Source: Rhizobium sp. BT03
Lineage (GTDB): Bacteria; Pseudomonadota; Alphaproteobacteria; Rhizobiales; Rhizobiaceae
DNA: 64,000 nucleotides
NCBI RefSeq assembly: GCF_030053155.1
Contig: NZ_CP125640.1
Span: 1,550,001 to 1,614,000, forward strand
Direction: 5' to 3'
This document shows positions 30,228-38,964 of the stretch, in pieces. Each line of letters begins with the position of its first letter. The stretch's first letter is position 1. The notes beneath the pieces were generated by a model. It saw only the letters and a program-made list of their open reading frames with translations, searched no databases and was not told the DNA's origin. The position numbers were made by a program, and so were the translations under genes.

Positions 30228-31616
30228 ATGTCCCTCACCTACACCGCACCGATCGCTCAAGACGGCCTGGCGTCGCCTCGACGCTATCTGGCCGTTGCCC
30301 TTTTGCTTCTGGCCGTTGTTCTCGTCGTTCTCGACGGCGCAATCGCCAACGTCGCCTTGCCCTCGATCGCGCTTTCGCTGCACGCGCAAGCGGATAATAC
30401 CGTCTGGGTCGTCTCGGCCTATCAGCTGGCCGTGCTCGTCGCCATTCTTCCCTGTGGGGCGCTCGGTGAAATCTACGGCGCGCGGCGGGTCTTCCTGATC
30501 GGCGTCGCGCTGTTCACCGCAGCTTCCGCGGCCTGCGCTCTGGCGGGTGACCTGCCCTTGCTGATCCTGGCCCGTTTCGCCCAGGGCCTCGGCGCCGGCG
30601 CGATCATGGCGCTGGCAATGATGAACCTGCGCCAGGCCTTGCCGCAGCACATGCTGGGTCCGATCATCGGCATCAACGCCATGATCATCGCCATTTCTTC
30701 GGCTGCCGGCCCGGGCATTGCCGGCGCCATCCTTTCCGTCACCAGCTGGCCCTGGCTGTTTGCGGTCAATATACCGCTTGGCATCATCGTTCTCTTCGGC
30801 GGCGGCCTGCTGGGGCACGTCGAGGGCGCGAAGCGGAAGCTGAATGCGAAGGCGCTGCTGGCCAATACGGCGATGTTCATCCTGTTCTTCTCAGGCGCCG
30901 ACCGGATAGCGACCGCGCCGGTCAGCGGTACGGCCCTCATCGCGGCATCGCTCGCCTGCCTTTTCGGCCTGCTGCGCCTCGAACGGAAGAGTGACGTCCC
31001 GCTTGTCCCGACGGACCTCCTGGCGACGCCGGCATTTCGCGTGGCGGTGATCGCATCGATCTCCTGCTTCTGCGGCCAGATGCTGAGCACCATCGCACTC
31101 CCCTTCTACCTGCAACATACCCTGCACATGACGCCGGTTCTGGCCGGGCTCTATATGATGGCCTGGCCGGCTGCGACCGCGATCATTGCGCCGGTCTCGG
31201 GACGTCTGGCAAACCGCGTCAAGACGGCATGGCTTTGCGCCATCGGCGGAGCGCTGATGGCGGTTGGCCTTCTGGTGGCCGGCCTCACCCCGCCCGATCC
31301 GAGCGGTATTCCGTTTCTCGTCGGCACGGTGATCGCCGGCCTCGGTTTCGGGCTGTTCCAGACGCCGAACAACCGCATTCTCCTGCTCTCGGCACCGAAA
31401 GCCCGAAGCGGTGCGGCGGGCGCTATGCAAGGCACCGCCCGGCTGCTCGGCCAGACGCTCGGTGGGATCTCGATGTCGATCATTTTCGCAACATTGCCGT
31501 TGTCGACAGCACTCAACTTTGCAGTCGTCATATCAGGCGGCTGCGCTGCCATGGCAAGCATGGTCAGCCTGAGCCGGGCGCGCTACGAGGTGGCGGGGCC
31601 GCCCGGAGCGACCTGA
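30228..31616 (+). CDS. MFS drug/solute exporter, DHA2-like
   Basis: The protein has 462 residues with about 14 hydrophobic segments. The first segment ends in the DHA2 hallmark VLDGAIANVALP near residues 38-50, and the central loop has GALGEIYGARRVF, an MFS signature-loop variant. It likely exports a toxic or signalling compound by proton antiport. The start was taken at 30228, after GAGGAG. Control by the divergent LysR gene is expected. Confidence 0.93.
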   Translation: MSLTYTAPIAQDGLASPRRYLAVALLLLAVVLVVLDGAIANVALPSIALSLHAQADNTVWVVSAYQLAVLVAILPCGALGEIYGARRVFLIGVALFTAASAACALAGDLPLLILARFAQGLGAGAIMALAMMNLRQALPQHMLGPIIGINAMIIAISSAAGPGIAGAILSVTSWPWLFAVNIPLGIIVLFGGGLLGHVEGAKRKLNAKALLANTAMFILFFSGADRIATAPVSGTALIAASLACLFGLLRLERKSDVPLVPTDLLATPAFRVAVIASISCFCGQMLSTIALPFYLQHTLHMTPVLAGLYMMAWPAATAIIAPVSGRLANRVKTAWLCAIGGALMAVGLLVAGLTPPDPSGIPFLVGTVIAGLGFGLFQTPNNRILLLSAPKARSGAAGAMQGTARLLGQTLGGISMSIIFATLPLSTALNFAVVISGGCAAMASMVSLSRARYEVAGPPGAT

Positions 31617-31785
31617 ACGAGCGTCGTCGCCGCCCGGGTGAAGCCGGGGGACCCGGAGCCGGTCGCTTGCCGCATCGCAGCCATGCTTGGGATCAGGTTG
31701 AGCTTTGGCCGGGCATCGTGTAAAGCCGCAGCATTCCCGGACAAGACCCAGGCTTTCGGCCCAGATTTCAGCAAGGCGTGAACAT

Positions 31786-32475
31786 ATGGACGGCTTCGAC
31801 CTCATCATCTTCGACTGCGACGGCGTTCTGGTCGATTCGGAAATCATCGCCGCGGAAGTCGAATCCGCGCTGCTGACGGAGGCCGGATATCCGATCAGCG
31901 TCGAAGAAATGGGCGAACGCTTCGCCGGCATGACATGGCGCAACATCCTGTTGCAGATCGAGCGTGAGGCGAGCATCCCGCTTTCGGCCTCGCTGCTCGA
32001 CAAGTCGGAGAAGATGCTCGACCTCAGGCTGGCCAACGACGTCCAGCCCATTGCCGGCGTCGAATTCGCCGTCTCCAGGCTGCCGATGAAGCGCTGCATC
32101 TGCTCGAATTCGAGCAGCAAGCGGCTCGACATGATGCTGAGCAAGGTGGGGCTGAAGCCGCTGTTTGCGCCGAACATTTTCTCCGCCAAGGATCTCGGCC
32201 CCGACCGCGCCAAGCCGAAGCCCGATATCTTCCTGCACGGCGCAAGCCAGATGGGCGTATCGCCCGACAAGGTGGTGGTGGTCGAGGATTCCGTGCACGG
32301 CGTGCATGCGGCGCGCGCCGCCGGCATGCGCGTCATCGGTTTCACCGGCGCCTCGCACAGCTATCCCGCCCATGCCGACAAACTGACCGATGCCGGCGCC
32401 GAAACGGCGATCTCCCGCATGAACGACCTGCCCGGCGTCGTCGCCGCGCTGGCGGCCTGGGAAGGCGTGCTTTAG
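31786..32475 (+). CDS. HAD-IA-family hydrolase
   Basis: The protein has 229 residues. Motif I is IFDCDGVLVDSE near residue 8, motif II is CICSNSSS, the lysine motif is KPKPDIFLHG and motif IV is VVEDSVHGVHAA. Beta-phosphoglucomutase-like and phosphoglycolate phosphatase-like hydrolases share these; the substrate is not determined. It stands alone between the MFS gene and the REP-rich gap. Confidence 0.9.
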   Translation: MDGFDLIIFDCDGVLVDSEIIAAEVESALLTEAGYPISVEEMGERFAGMTWRNILLQIEREASIPLSASLLDKSEKMLDLRLANDVQPIAGVEFAVSRLPMKRCICSNSSSKRLDMMLSKVGLKPLFAPNIFSAKDLGPDRAKPKPDIFLHGASQMGVSPDKVVVVEDSVHGVHAARAAGMRVIGFTGASHSYPAHADKLTDAGAETAISRMNDLPGVVAALAAWEGVL

Positions 32476-32598
32476 GGGCTGGGCGCAGAGCCGCGCGGCG
32501 CCATCGCGCCCGCCCCTTTTGCGAGAAACCGGGTCAATAACAGGCGGCAATTCCAATAATCCGCTGCACACTTGGCTATCTACCGCACACGCTCCCCC

Positions 32599-32916
32599 AC
32601 CCTCCGTCGTCCTCGGGTTTGACCCGAGGACCCTTGCGGGCGGGCACTTCGTTGCTGTTGAACTGGCAAGGCGATCCGAACAGAATTCAAGCGGAGTGCT
32701 CGTGGCGTGGATACTCGGGTCAAGCCCGAGTATGACGGAGAGTGGGGAGAGCGACCGGCAAGAAGCGAGACGTCTGGAGGAGTTCCGGCAGCGAGCGGCT
32801 TTGCTTGCGGATCGGGCAAAATAACGGTCGCCAATTCCGCCAAACCGCTGCGCCTGCGACACTTGCCGCACACGCTCCCCCACCCTCCGTCGTCCTCGGG
32901 CTTGACCCGAGGACCC
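32599..32916. repeat. Three REP-like palindromes (family A)
   Basis: Copies are at 32599-32633 (core CCTCGGGTTTGACCCGAGG), 32711-32746 (ACTCGGGTCAAGCCCGAGT) and 32881-32916 (CCTCGGGCTTGACCCGAGG). The 600-base gap before the HipB-like gene is mostly such repeats; no gene is visible. Confidence 0.8.
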
Positions 32917-33028
32917 ATGCGGACGGGCACGTCTTTCCTATCAACTGACAAGCGACCCGCCGAGCAAAGTGCTTGCGGCATGCTCCGATGAGGGGCACCA
33001 GATCGCATTATTGCAATCCGGGCATAAG

Positions 33029-33044
33029 TGCTATAATAATAGCA
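33029..33044. promoter_or_regulatory. Operator-like palindrome ahead of the HipB-like gene
   Basis: TGCTAT-AATA-ATAGCA lies 32 bases before the antitoxin ATG. The outer arms are the same six bases as in the RelBE-like operator at 15930-15947. Confidence 0.6.
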
Positions 33045-33076
33045 ACAATCTTCCAATCATGGAGATAAGCGCTATC

Positions 33077-33376
33077 ATGTTCGCATTTAACATCACCTCT
33101 CCCGCCGAGGTGATCGATGGCCTGTCGGAAAGGATGAAGCGCCGGCGGATTGATGCCGACCTCACCCAGAGAGAGCTGGCTGCAAGGGCCGGCGTTTCCT
33201 ATGGATCTCTCAGGCTGTTCGAGGAAACGGGAAAGATTTCGCTTGAAGCCCTTGTGAAGATCGCCTTTGTCCTGGAAGCCGAAGCAGAGTTCGAACAGCT
33301 GTTTCCGCCGCGCCCGCCAAAGACAATTGACGAAGTCGTGGGCCGCCCCGTCAGGCAGAGGGTGCGGAAGAGATGA
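33077..33376 (+). CDS. HipB-like antitoxin (XRE-family HTH)
   Basis: The protein has 99 residues. The helix-turn-helix is TQRELAARAGVSYGSLRLFE near residues 31-50, followed by ISLEALVKIAFVL. The C-terminal tail is basic (RPVRQRVRKR). GGAG at 33061 serves as ribosome site. Its stop overlaps the HipA start by 4 bases. Confidence 0.88.
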   Translation: MFAFNITSPAEVIDGLSERMKRRRIDADLTQRELAARAGVSYGSLRLFEETGKISLEALVKIAFVLEAEAEFEQLFPPRPPKTIDEVVGRPVRQRVRKR

Positions 33377-34635
33377 AATTCAAGCCGATCCGAAAAATGA
33401 GCGTCGTTCTCGATCTCGAGGGTCGCGAAAGACGTTTAGGGACCCTCGCGTGGAGCAACGACGAACGCCGGGCCTATTTCGAATATTCTGCGGAATTCAT
33501 CGCGGCACCTTTGCCCGTCTCGCCCTTCAACCTGAAGATAAATACAGGCCTGATCGCGGCGCCGCGCGATCCGTTCGACGGGCTCCATGGCTTGTTCAAC
33601 GACAGTCTGCCGGACGGATGGGGCCGGCTCCTGCTTGATCGCCGTCTTCGCAAGGCCGGGATCGATTATCATCTGCTGACCCCGCTGGATCGCCTTTCCG
33701 CGGTTGGAAAGACCGGGATGGGAGCGCTTGCTTATATCCCCGAGCTGGATGACGGCGAAGGCAAACCCGGCCGCGACATCGACTGGGATTGGTTCGTCGA
33801 GCAGGTCGACCTTGTTCAAGCCGAGCGGGATATTGCCGACATCGACACCTTGCAAGGCGCGCAGGGCGGCTCTGCCGGAGCGCGCCCAAAAATCATGATC
33901 GGCTTCCATGAGGCCAGGAATAGCTGGGTTCTGGATTATGGCCAGGACATGGAGCGCGGCTTTGATCGATGGATGGTCAAGGCGCGCGGCATTGGCGACC
34001 CCGCCGACATCGGCGTCGAGGAGCAGGCCTATGCTTTGATGGCACGCGCCGCAGGGTTGGAGATGGCCGAGACGCGCATATTCCACACAGAAAAGGGAAA
34101 CCGACTCTTCGCCACCAAACGCTTCGATCGAACGCCGGCCGGCCGGCTGCATATGCATACTGCCAGCGGCATCTTGAATGCCAGCCATCGACAGGCATCG
34201 GTGAACTACGGCGCGCTTCATAAGCTGACATTGATGATGACGCGCGACAGTTCCGAAGTTCTCAGGATGTTTCGGCGCATGGTCTTCAACGTCTACTCCC
34301 GGAACCGGGACGACCACGCGAAGAACCACGCCTTCCTGATGAAGGGCGACGGGCGATGGAGGCTCTCTCCCGCTTACGACCTGACCTTCTCTTCAGGCCC
34401 AGGAGGAGAACACAGCGCCGATATCGCCGGCGAAGGAAGGGCCCCTGACATGGCTCACCTGCTGACTGTCTCCAGGCAGGCATCGATCCCTGACCGGGAC
34501 GCCAGGGATGTCGTCGACGACGTTCGAACCGCTATCGAAAGCTGGCCGCAGTTCGCTGAGGAAGCGGGGCTGCCGAGATCCCGGACGAGCGAGCTTGAGC
34601 GGATTCTGAATGGTCGAACGCCCGCTCAGGAATAG
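33373..34635 (+). CDS. HipA-family kinase toxin
   Basis: The protein has 420 residues. The N-terminal HipA_N region includes NDSLPDGWGRLLLDRR. The autophosphorylation or ATP-loop segment is GGSAGARPKI, then the catalytic NRDDHAKNHAFL and the magnesium motif SPAYDLTFS near residue 330. HipA kinases phosphorylate targets such as aminoacyl-tRNA synthetases to cause growth arrest; the target here is unknown. Coupled to the XRE antitoxin by ATGA. Confidence 0.92.
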   Translation: MKFKPIRKMSVVLDLEGRERRLGTLAWSNDERRAYFEYSAEFIAAPLPVSPFNLKINTGLIAAPRDPFDGLHGLFNDSLPDGWGRLLLDRRLRKAGIDYHLLTPLDRLSAVGKTGMGALAYIPELDDGEGKPGRDIDWDWFVEQVDLVQAERDIADIDTLQGAQGGSAGARPKIMIGFHEARNSWVLDYGQDMERGFDRWMVKARGIGDPADIGVEEQAYALMARAAGLEMAETRIFHTEKGNRLFATKRFDRTPAGRLHMHTASGILNASHRQASVNYGALHKLTLMMTRDSSEVLRMFRRMVFNVYSRNRDDHAKNHAFLMKGDGRWRLSPAYDLTFSSGPGGEHSADIAGEGRAPDMAHLLTVSRQASIPDRDARDVVDDVRTAIESWPQFAEEAGLPRSRTSELERILNGRTPAQE

Positions 34636-34672
34636 CGCAGTTTTGCCGTCGCATATGGAGGCGGAGAATAAA

Positions 34673-35314
34673 TCAGCTGTTCTTCTTGGTCTTGGCCGGC
34701 TGGGTGTCGAAGCCGACGTTGACGCGCACCAGGGCGCCGGCGCCGACGGGCATTTTGATGCCGTCCTTGCGGAAGATCACCTGGGTGCCCGGCGCGCCCG
34801 CCGGGATCTCGGTCGGGAATTTGGTGACTTCGGAATAGAGCACGGTCTCGCCGTCGAGGATGGTGACGCGGATCGGCAGGGTCACCGGGCCGGGAGCGCC
34901 GGCCGGGCCGGTGATGAGGCGCAACTGGGCAACGATGGTCATCGTCAGGTTCGCCTCGTTCAGCGTGCACTGGCGGGTGTAATCGCCGAAGGACGCCTGG
35001 AAGACGATCTGCTGCGCATCGTCCTTCTTGCCCTTGGCATAGGTGCGGAAGATCGCATCCTGGTCGCGCATGAAGATCTGCGGGCAGGCGCCCTGGACGA
35101 CGGGGGCGACGGCGCCCTGCGCGGTCTTTGCGGTGCCGATCGAAGGATTGTTCGAGGTTGGATTGGCCGGCGCCAGCGGCATGATCTGGGCGGTGCCGTT
35201 CGACTGCGCCGGCGCCGCCGACTTGCTGTCGCCGCCGATGCCCAGCGTATCGCAACTGGCGAGCAGGGCAAGAAGAGAAGCGGAGACGATGAGACGCGAG
35301 ACCTTGCCGAGCAC
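34673..35314 (-). CDS. Putative lipoprotein
   Basis: About 213 residues from a GTG start; an AAAGGG site lies 8 bases ahead, and a TTG seven codons upstream is less likely. The signal peptide ends in LLASC, with the lipobox cysteine near residue 20. The mature part has a Ser/Ala-rich linker and two cysteines (GACPQIF, RQCTLN) that may pair, then an Ig-like strand-rich region. It is a conserved rhizobial hypothetical; function unknown. Confidence 0.8.
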   Translation of the reverse strand: MLGKVSRLIVSASLLALLASCDTLGIGGDSKSAAPAQSNGTAQIMPLAPANPTSNNPSIGTAKTAQGAVAPVVQGACPQIFMRDQDAIFRTYAKGKKDDAQQIVFQASFGDYTRQCTLNEANLTMTIVAQLRLITGPAGAPGPVTLPIRVTILDGETVLYSEVTKFPTEIPAGAPGTQVIFRKDGIKMPVGAGALVRVNVGFDTQPAKTKKNS

Positions 35315-35593
35315 TATGTTCCACCCTTTGCACAAGCGTTTCTTGGAGGCCTCATGTCTTTTCCGTGAGGCCTTTCACGACGGTTTGCGATGGTCTATAT
35401 CAGCGGCGCAAACAAAAATCGATTGGGTACGCGCCGTTTTGATGCACTTTTCGCCGCCGGATGCGGGCAACTTCAACAAGATAACGGCGATGGTATGGCC
35501 GCAAGCGCAGCCCCTTCTCGATTCCGGGGCCGGTTTCCGGCAGTGCGGGCCACGGCTCAGCCCGACCGGATTTCCTCCAGCGATAGATCAAGG

Positions 35594-37018
35594 ATGACCA
35601 ACGTGGACTATATCTCGACCCGCGGCGAGGCCCCTGCCCTCGGCTTTTGCGACGCCCTGCTGACGGGGCTGGCGCGCGACGGCGGGCTCTATGTTCCCCG
35701 GGAGTGGCCGCAGTTTTCGAAGAAAGAAATCCGGGCGCTGAGGGGCAAGAGCTACCAGGAAATCGCCTTCACCATCCTTTCGCCCTTCACCAATGGCGAG
35801 ATCCCCGCGGCGACCTTCCGGGCGATGATCGACGAGGCCTACGGCACCTTCCGCCATCCGGCGATCGCGCCGCTCGTGCAGACCGGGCCGAACAGCTTCG
35901 TCATGGAGCTGTTCCACGGCACGACGCTGGCCTTCAAGGACGTGGCGATGCAGCTGCTCGCCCGGCTGATGGATTATGCGCTGGAGAAGCGCGGCGAGCG
36001 GGCGACGATCGTCGGCGCCACCTCGGGCGATACCGGCGGGGCGGCGATCGACGCCTTTGCCGGCCGCGAGCGCACCGATATCTTCATCCTCTTCCCGCAC
36101 GGCAAGGTCTCGCCGGTGCAGCAGCGGCAGATGACGACCTCCAAAGCCGGCAACGTGCATGCGCTGGCCGTCGAGGGCAATTTCGACGATTGCCAGAACC
36201 TCGTCAAAGCGATGTTCAACGACGCGGCGTTCCGCGACAAGGTCGGCCTCTCCGGGGTCAACTCGATCAACTGGGCGCGCATCATGGCCCAGATCGTCTA
36301 TTATTTCACGACCGCCGTGGCGCTCGGTGGGCCGGACCGGAAGATCTCGTTCACGGTGCCCACCGGCAATTTCGGCGATATCTTCGCCGGCTACGGCGCC
36401 AAGCGCATGGGCCTGCCGATCGACCGGCTGGTGATCGCCACCAATGAGAACGACATCCTCGAGCGCACGCTGAAGACCGGCCGCTACGACATGAAGGCGG
36501 TCAAGGCGACGACTTCGCCGTCGATGGACATCCAGATCTCCTCGAATTTCGAACGGCTGCTGTTCGAAGCCTGTGGGCGCGACGCCTCGAAAGTGCGCGC
36601 GGCCATGGAAAGCCTCAAACAATCCAACGGTTTCGAGATCGGCCCGCAAGCGCTGAAGGCGATCCGCCGCGACTTCCGCGCCGGGCGCGCCAGCGAAAAG
36701 CAGGTGGCCGAGACGATCCGCACGACCCATGCCGAGACCGGCTATCTCCTCGATCCGCATTCGGCGATCGGCGTCTTCGTCGCCAGGAAGAAGGAAAAGC
36801 CGAATACGCCGATGGTGACGCTTTCGACCGCGCATCCGGCGAAATTCCCGGCCGCCGTAAAATCGGCCTGCGGTATTGACCCGGCGCTTCCGACGTGGCT
36901 TGCTGATCTGATGCACAGGGAGGAGCGCTTCCAGATCATCGAACCGGAGCTGAAAGCCGTAGAAACCTTTATCGGCAAACACGCCCGCGGCAAGACGACG
37001 GCAGGCGCAGAAAGATAG
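35594..37018 (+). CDS. thrC: Threonine synthase
   Basis: Converts O-phosphohomoserine to threonine with PLP. The protein has 474 residues, normal for the long class. The PLP lysine lies in TLAFKDVAMQ near residue 116; the phosphate loop is SGDTGGAA, and SGVNSINWARIMAQ is typical. AAGGATG gives a ribosome site overlapping the start. Followed 3 bases later by the M16 peptidase, a common alphaproteobacterial order. Its pathway partner thrB lies at 61 kb. Confidence 0.96.
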   Translation: MTNVDYISTRGEAPALGFCDALLTGLARDGGLYVPREWPQFSKKEIRALRGKSYQEIAFTILSPFTNGEIPAATFRAMIDEAYGTFRHPAIAPLVQTGPNSFVMELFHGTTLAFKDVAMQLLARLMDYALEKRGERATIVGATSGDTGGAAIDAFAGRERTDIFILFPHGKVSPVQQRQMTTSKAGNVHALAVEGNFDDCQNLVKAMFNDAAFRDKVGLSGVNSINWARIMAQIVYYFTTAVALGGPDRKISFTVPTGNFGDIFAGYGAKRMGLPIDRLVIATNENDILERTLKTGRYDMKAVKATTSPSMDIQISSNFERLLFEACGRDASKVRAAMESLKQSNGFEIGPQALKAIRRDFRAGRASEKQVAETIRTTHAETGYLLDPHSAIGVFVARKKEKPNTPMVTLSTAHPAKFPAAVKSACGIDPALPTWLADLMHREERFQIIEPELKAVETFIGKHARGKTTAGAER

Positions 37019-37021
37019 CCA

Positions 37022-38320
37022 ATGACAGTTGAGTGCACCCGGCTGAAATCCGGGCTGACAGTAGTGACAGAAACCATGCCGCACCTTGAAAGCGTTGCGC
37101 TCGGAGTCTGGATCAAATCGGGATCGCGTAACGAGACGGCAGACGAGCACGGCATCGCCCACCTGCTCGAGCACATGGCCTTCAAGGGAACCGGACGCCG
37201 CTCGGCCCGCCAGATCGCCGAGGAAATCGAGGATGTCGGCGGCGAAGTCAACGCCGCCACCTCGACCGAGACGACCTCCTATTACGCCCGCGTGCTGAAA
37301 GACCATGTGCCGCTCGCCGTCGATATCCTTGCCGACATCCTGACGGAATCGGCCTTCGAGGAGGAAGAGCTGGAGCGCGAGAAGCAGGTGATCCTGCAGG
37401 AGATCAATGCCGCCAACGACACGCCCGACGACGTGGTGTTCGACCGGTTCTCCGAGGTCGCCTATCGCGACCAGACGCTCGGCCGGGCCATTCTCGGCAC
37501 GCCGGAGACCGTGGTTTCCTTCACGCCGCAGCAGATCCGCGGCTATCTCGGCCGCAATTACACGACCGACCGGATGTTCGTGGTCGCCACCGGCGCCGTC
37601 GAGCACGACGAATTCCTGCGCATGGTCGAGGATCGTTTCGCCAGCCTGCCGAGCGAGCCTTCGGCGCCGCCGGTCATGGAAGCGGCGCGTTATATCGGCG
37701 GCAGCGTGCGCGAGCCGCGCGACCTGATGGACGCGCAGATCCTGCTCGGCTTCGAGGGCAAGCCCTATCATGCCCGCGATTTCTACTGTTCGCAGATCCT
37801 CGCCAATATCCTCGGCGGCGGCATGTCCTCGCGGCTGTTCCAGGAAGTGCGCGAGTTCCGCGGCCTCTGTTATTCCGTCTATGCCTTCCACTGGGGTTTT
37901 TCCGACACCGGCATCTTCGGCATTCATGCCGCGACCGGCGGCGAGAACCTGCCGGAGCTGGTGCCCGTCATCATCGACGAGCTGCACAAATCCGCCGATC
38001 AGATCCACCAGAAGGAAATCGAGCGCGCCCGCGCCCAGATCCGCGCCCAGCTGCTGATGGGCCAGGAAAGCCCGGCGTCGCGCGCCGGCCAGATCGCCAG
38101 GCAGATGATGCTTTACGGCCGGCCGATCTCCAATATGGAGATGATGGAACGGCTTGAGGGCATCACCATCGAGCGGCTGACCGATCTCGCCGGCCGGCTG
38201 TTCTACGACACGGTGCCGACGCTTTCGGCGATCGGTCCGCTGGAACAGCTCGCGCCGATGGAAGACATCACCGCTTCGCTTTCGGTCCCGGCACCGAAAA
38301 CGATGCAGGCCGGCCGCTGA
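37022..38320 (+). CDS. M16-family zinc metallopeptidase
   Basis: The protein has 432 residues. The inverted zinc motif HLLEH (HxxEH, here HLLEHMAFKG) lies near residue 45, with the downstream glutamate in the EEEELEREKQVILQEI-type helix. No signal peptide is visible. Related to mitochondrial processing peptidase; it likely degrades or trims peptides in the cytosol. Follows thrC by 3 bases. Confidence 0.93.
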   Translation: MTVECTRLKSGLTVVTETMPHLESVALGVWIKSGSRNETADEHGIAHLLEHMAFKGTGRRSARQIAEEIEDVGGEVNAATSTETTSYYARVLKDHVPLAVDILADILTESAFEEEELEREKQVILQEINAANDTPDDVVFDRFSEVAYRDQTLGRAILGTPETVVSFTPQQIRGYLGRNYTTDRMFVVATGAVEHDEFLRMVEDRFASLPSEPSAPPVMEAARYIGGSVREPRDLMDAQILLGFEGKPYHARDFYCSQILANILGGGMSSRLFQEVREFRGLCYSVYAFHWGFSDTGIFGIHAATGGENLPELVPVIIDELHKSADQIHQKEIERARAQIRAQLLMGQESPASRAGQIARQMMLYGRPISNMEMMERLEGITIERLTDLAGRLFYDTVPTLSAIGPLEQLAPMEDITASLSVPAPKTMQAGR

Positions 38321-38349
38321 GCCGGCGTTCGTCCTGCCGGGAGTGATGG

Positions 38350-38964
38350 ATGCCAAAATCGGTGTTTCGGTTTCTGTCGCGGCAGCCGGATGCGGTCGAG
38401 CTGGAAAACGACCGATATCTCTTGCGCCTGCCGCGCTACCAGGATTTCAACCAGTGGCACCGGCTGCGCGCCGAAAGCCGCAAGTTCCTGGAGCCCTGGG
38501 AGCCGACCTGGCGGCGCGACGAGCTGACGGAAGGCGCCTACCGCGCCCGCGTCATCCGCGGCAAGCAGGAATATGCCTCGGGCCAGGCAATCCCGCTGTT
38601 CATTTTCCTCAAGGAAAACCACACCCTCGTCGGCGGCATCACCATCGGTTATATCAGACGGGGCGCGGCACAAAGCTGCATGATCGGCTACTGGATGGGC
38701 GAGCGCCATGCCGGCCAGGGGCATATGTTCGCCGCCCTTCAAATGGTTATTCCTTATATCTTCACCGGGCTTGAGTTGCACCGTATCGAAGCAGCCTGTA
38801 TTCCAGATAACGCGCGCAGCATCCGCCTGCTTGAAAAGGCCGGGTTTCAGCAGGAAGGCTATCTGCGCGGATATTTGAAGATCAACGGTCAGTGGCACGA
38901 CCATGTGATGTTTTCACGTCTCGCCACCGATACGGATAAAGGCAGGATAACCGACAGCCGATGA
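38350..38964 (+). CDS. GNAT N-acetyltransferase (RimJ-like)
   Basis: The protein has 204 residues. The acetyl-CoA loop is in MGERHAGQGHM, a R/QxxGxG variant, with ELHRIEAACIPDNARSIRLL after it, typical of RimJ/RimL enzymes. It may acetylate a ribosomal protein or small amine. Its stop overlaps the next start (ATGA at 38961), which suggests coupling with the GGDEF/EAL protein. Confidence 0.9.
   Translation: MPKSVFRFLSRQPDAVELENDRYLLRLPRYQDFNQWHRLRAESRKFLEPWEPTWRRDELTEGAYRARVIRGKQEYASGQAIPLFIFLKENHTLVGGITIGYIRRGAAQSCMIGYWMGERHAGQGHMFAALQMVIPYIFTGLELHRIEAACIPDNARSIRLLEKAGFQQEGYLRGYLKINGQWHDHVMFSRLATDTDKGRITDSR

Noticed and set aside
35390..38356. Very long minus-strand frame opposite thrC and the M16 peptidase
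   Set aside because: Antisense shadow; the plus-strand genes are clearly conserved families.
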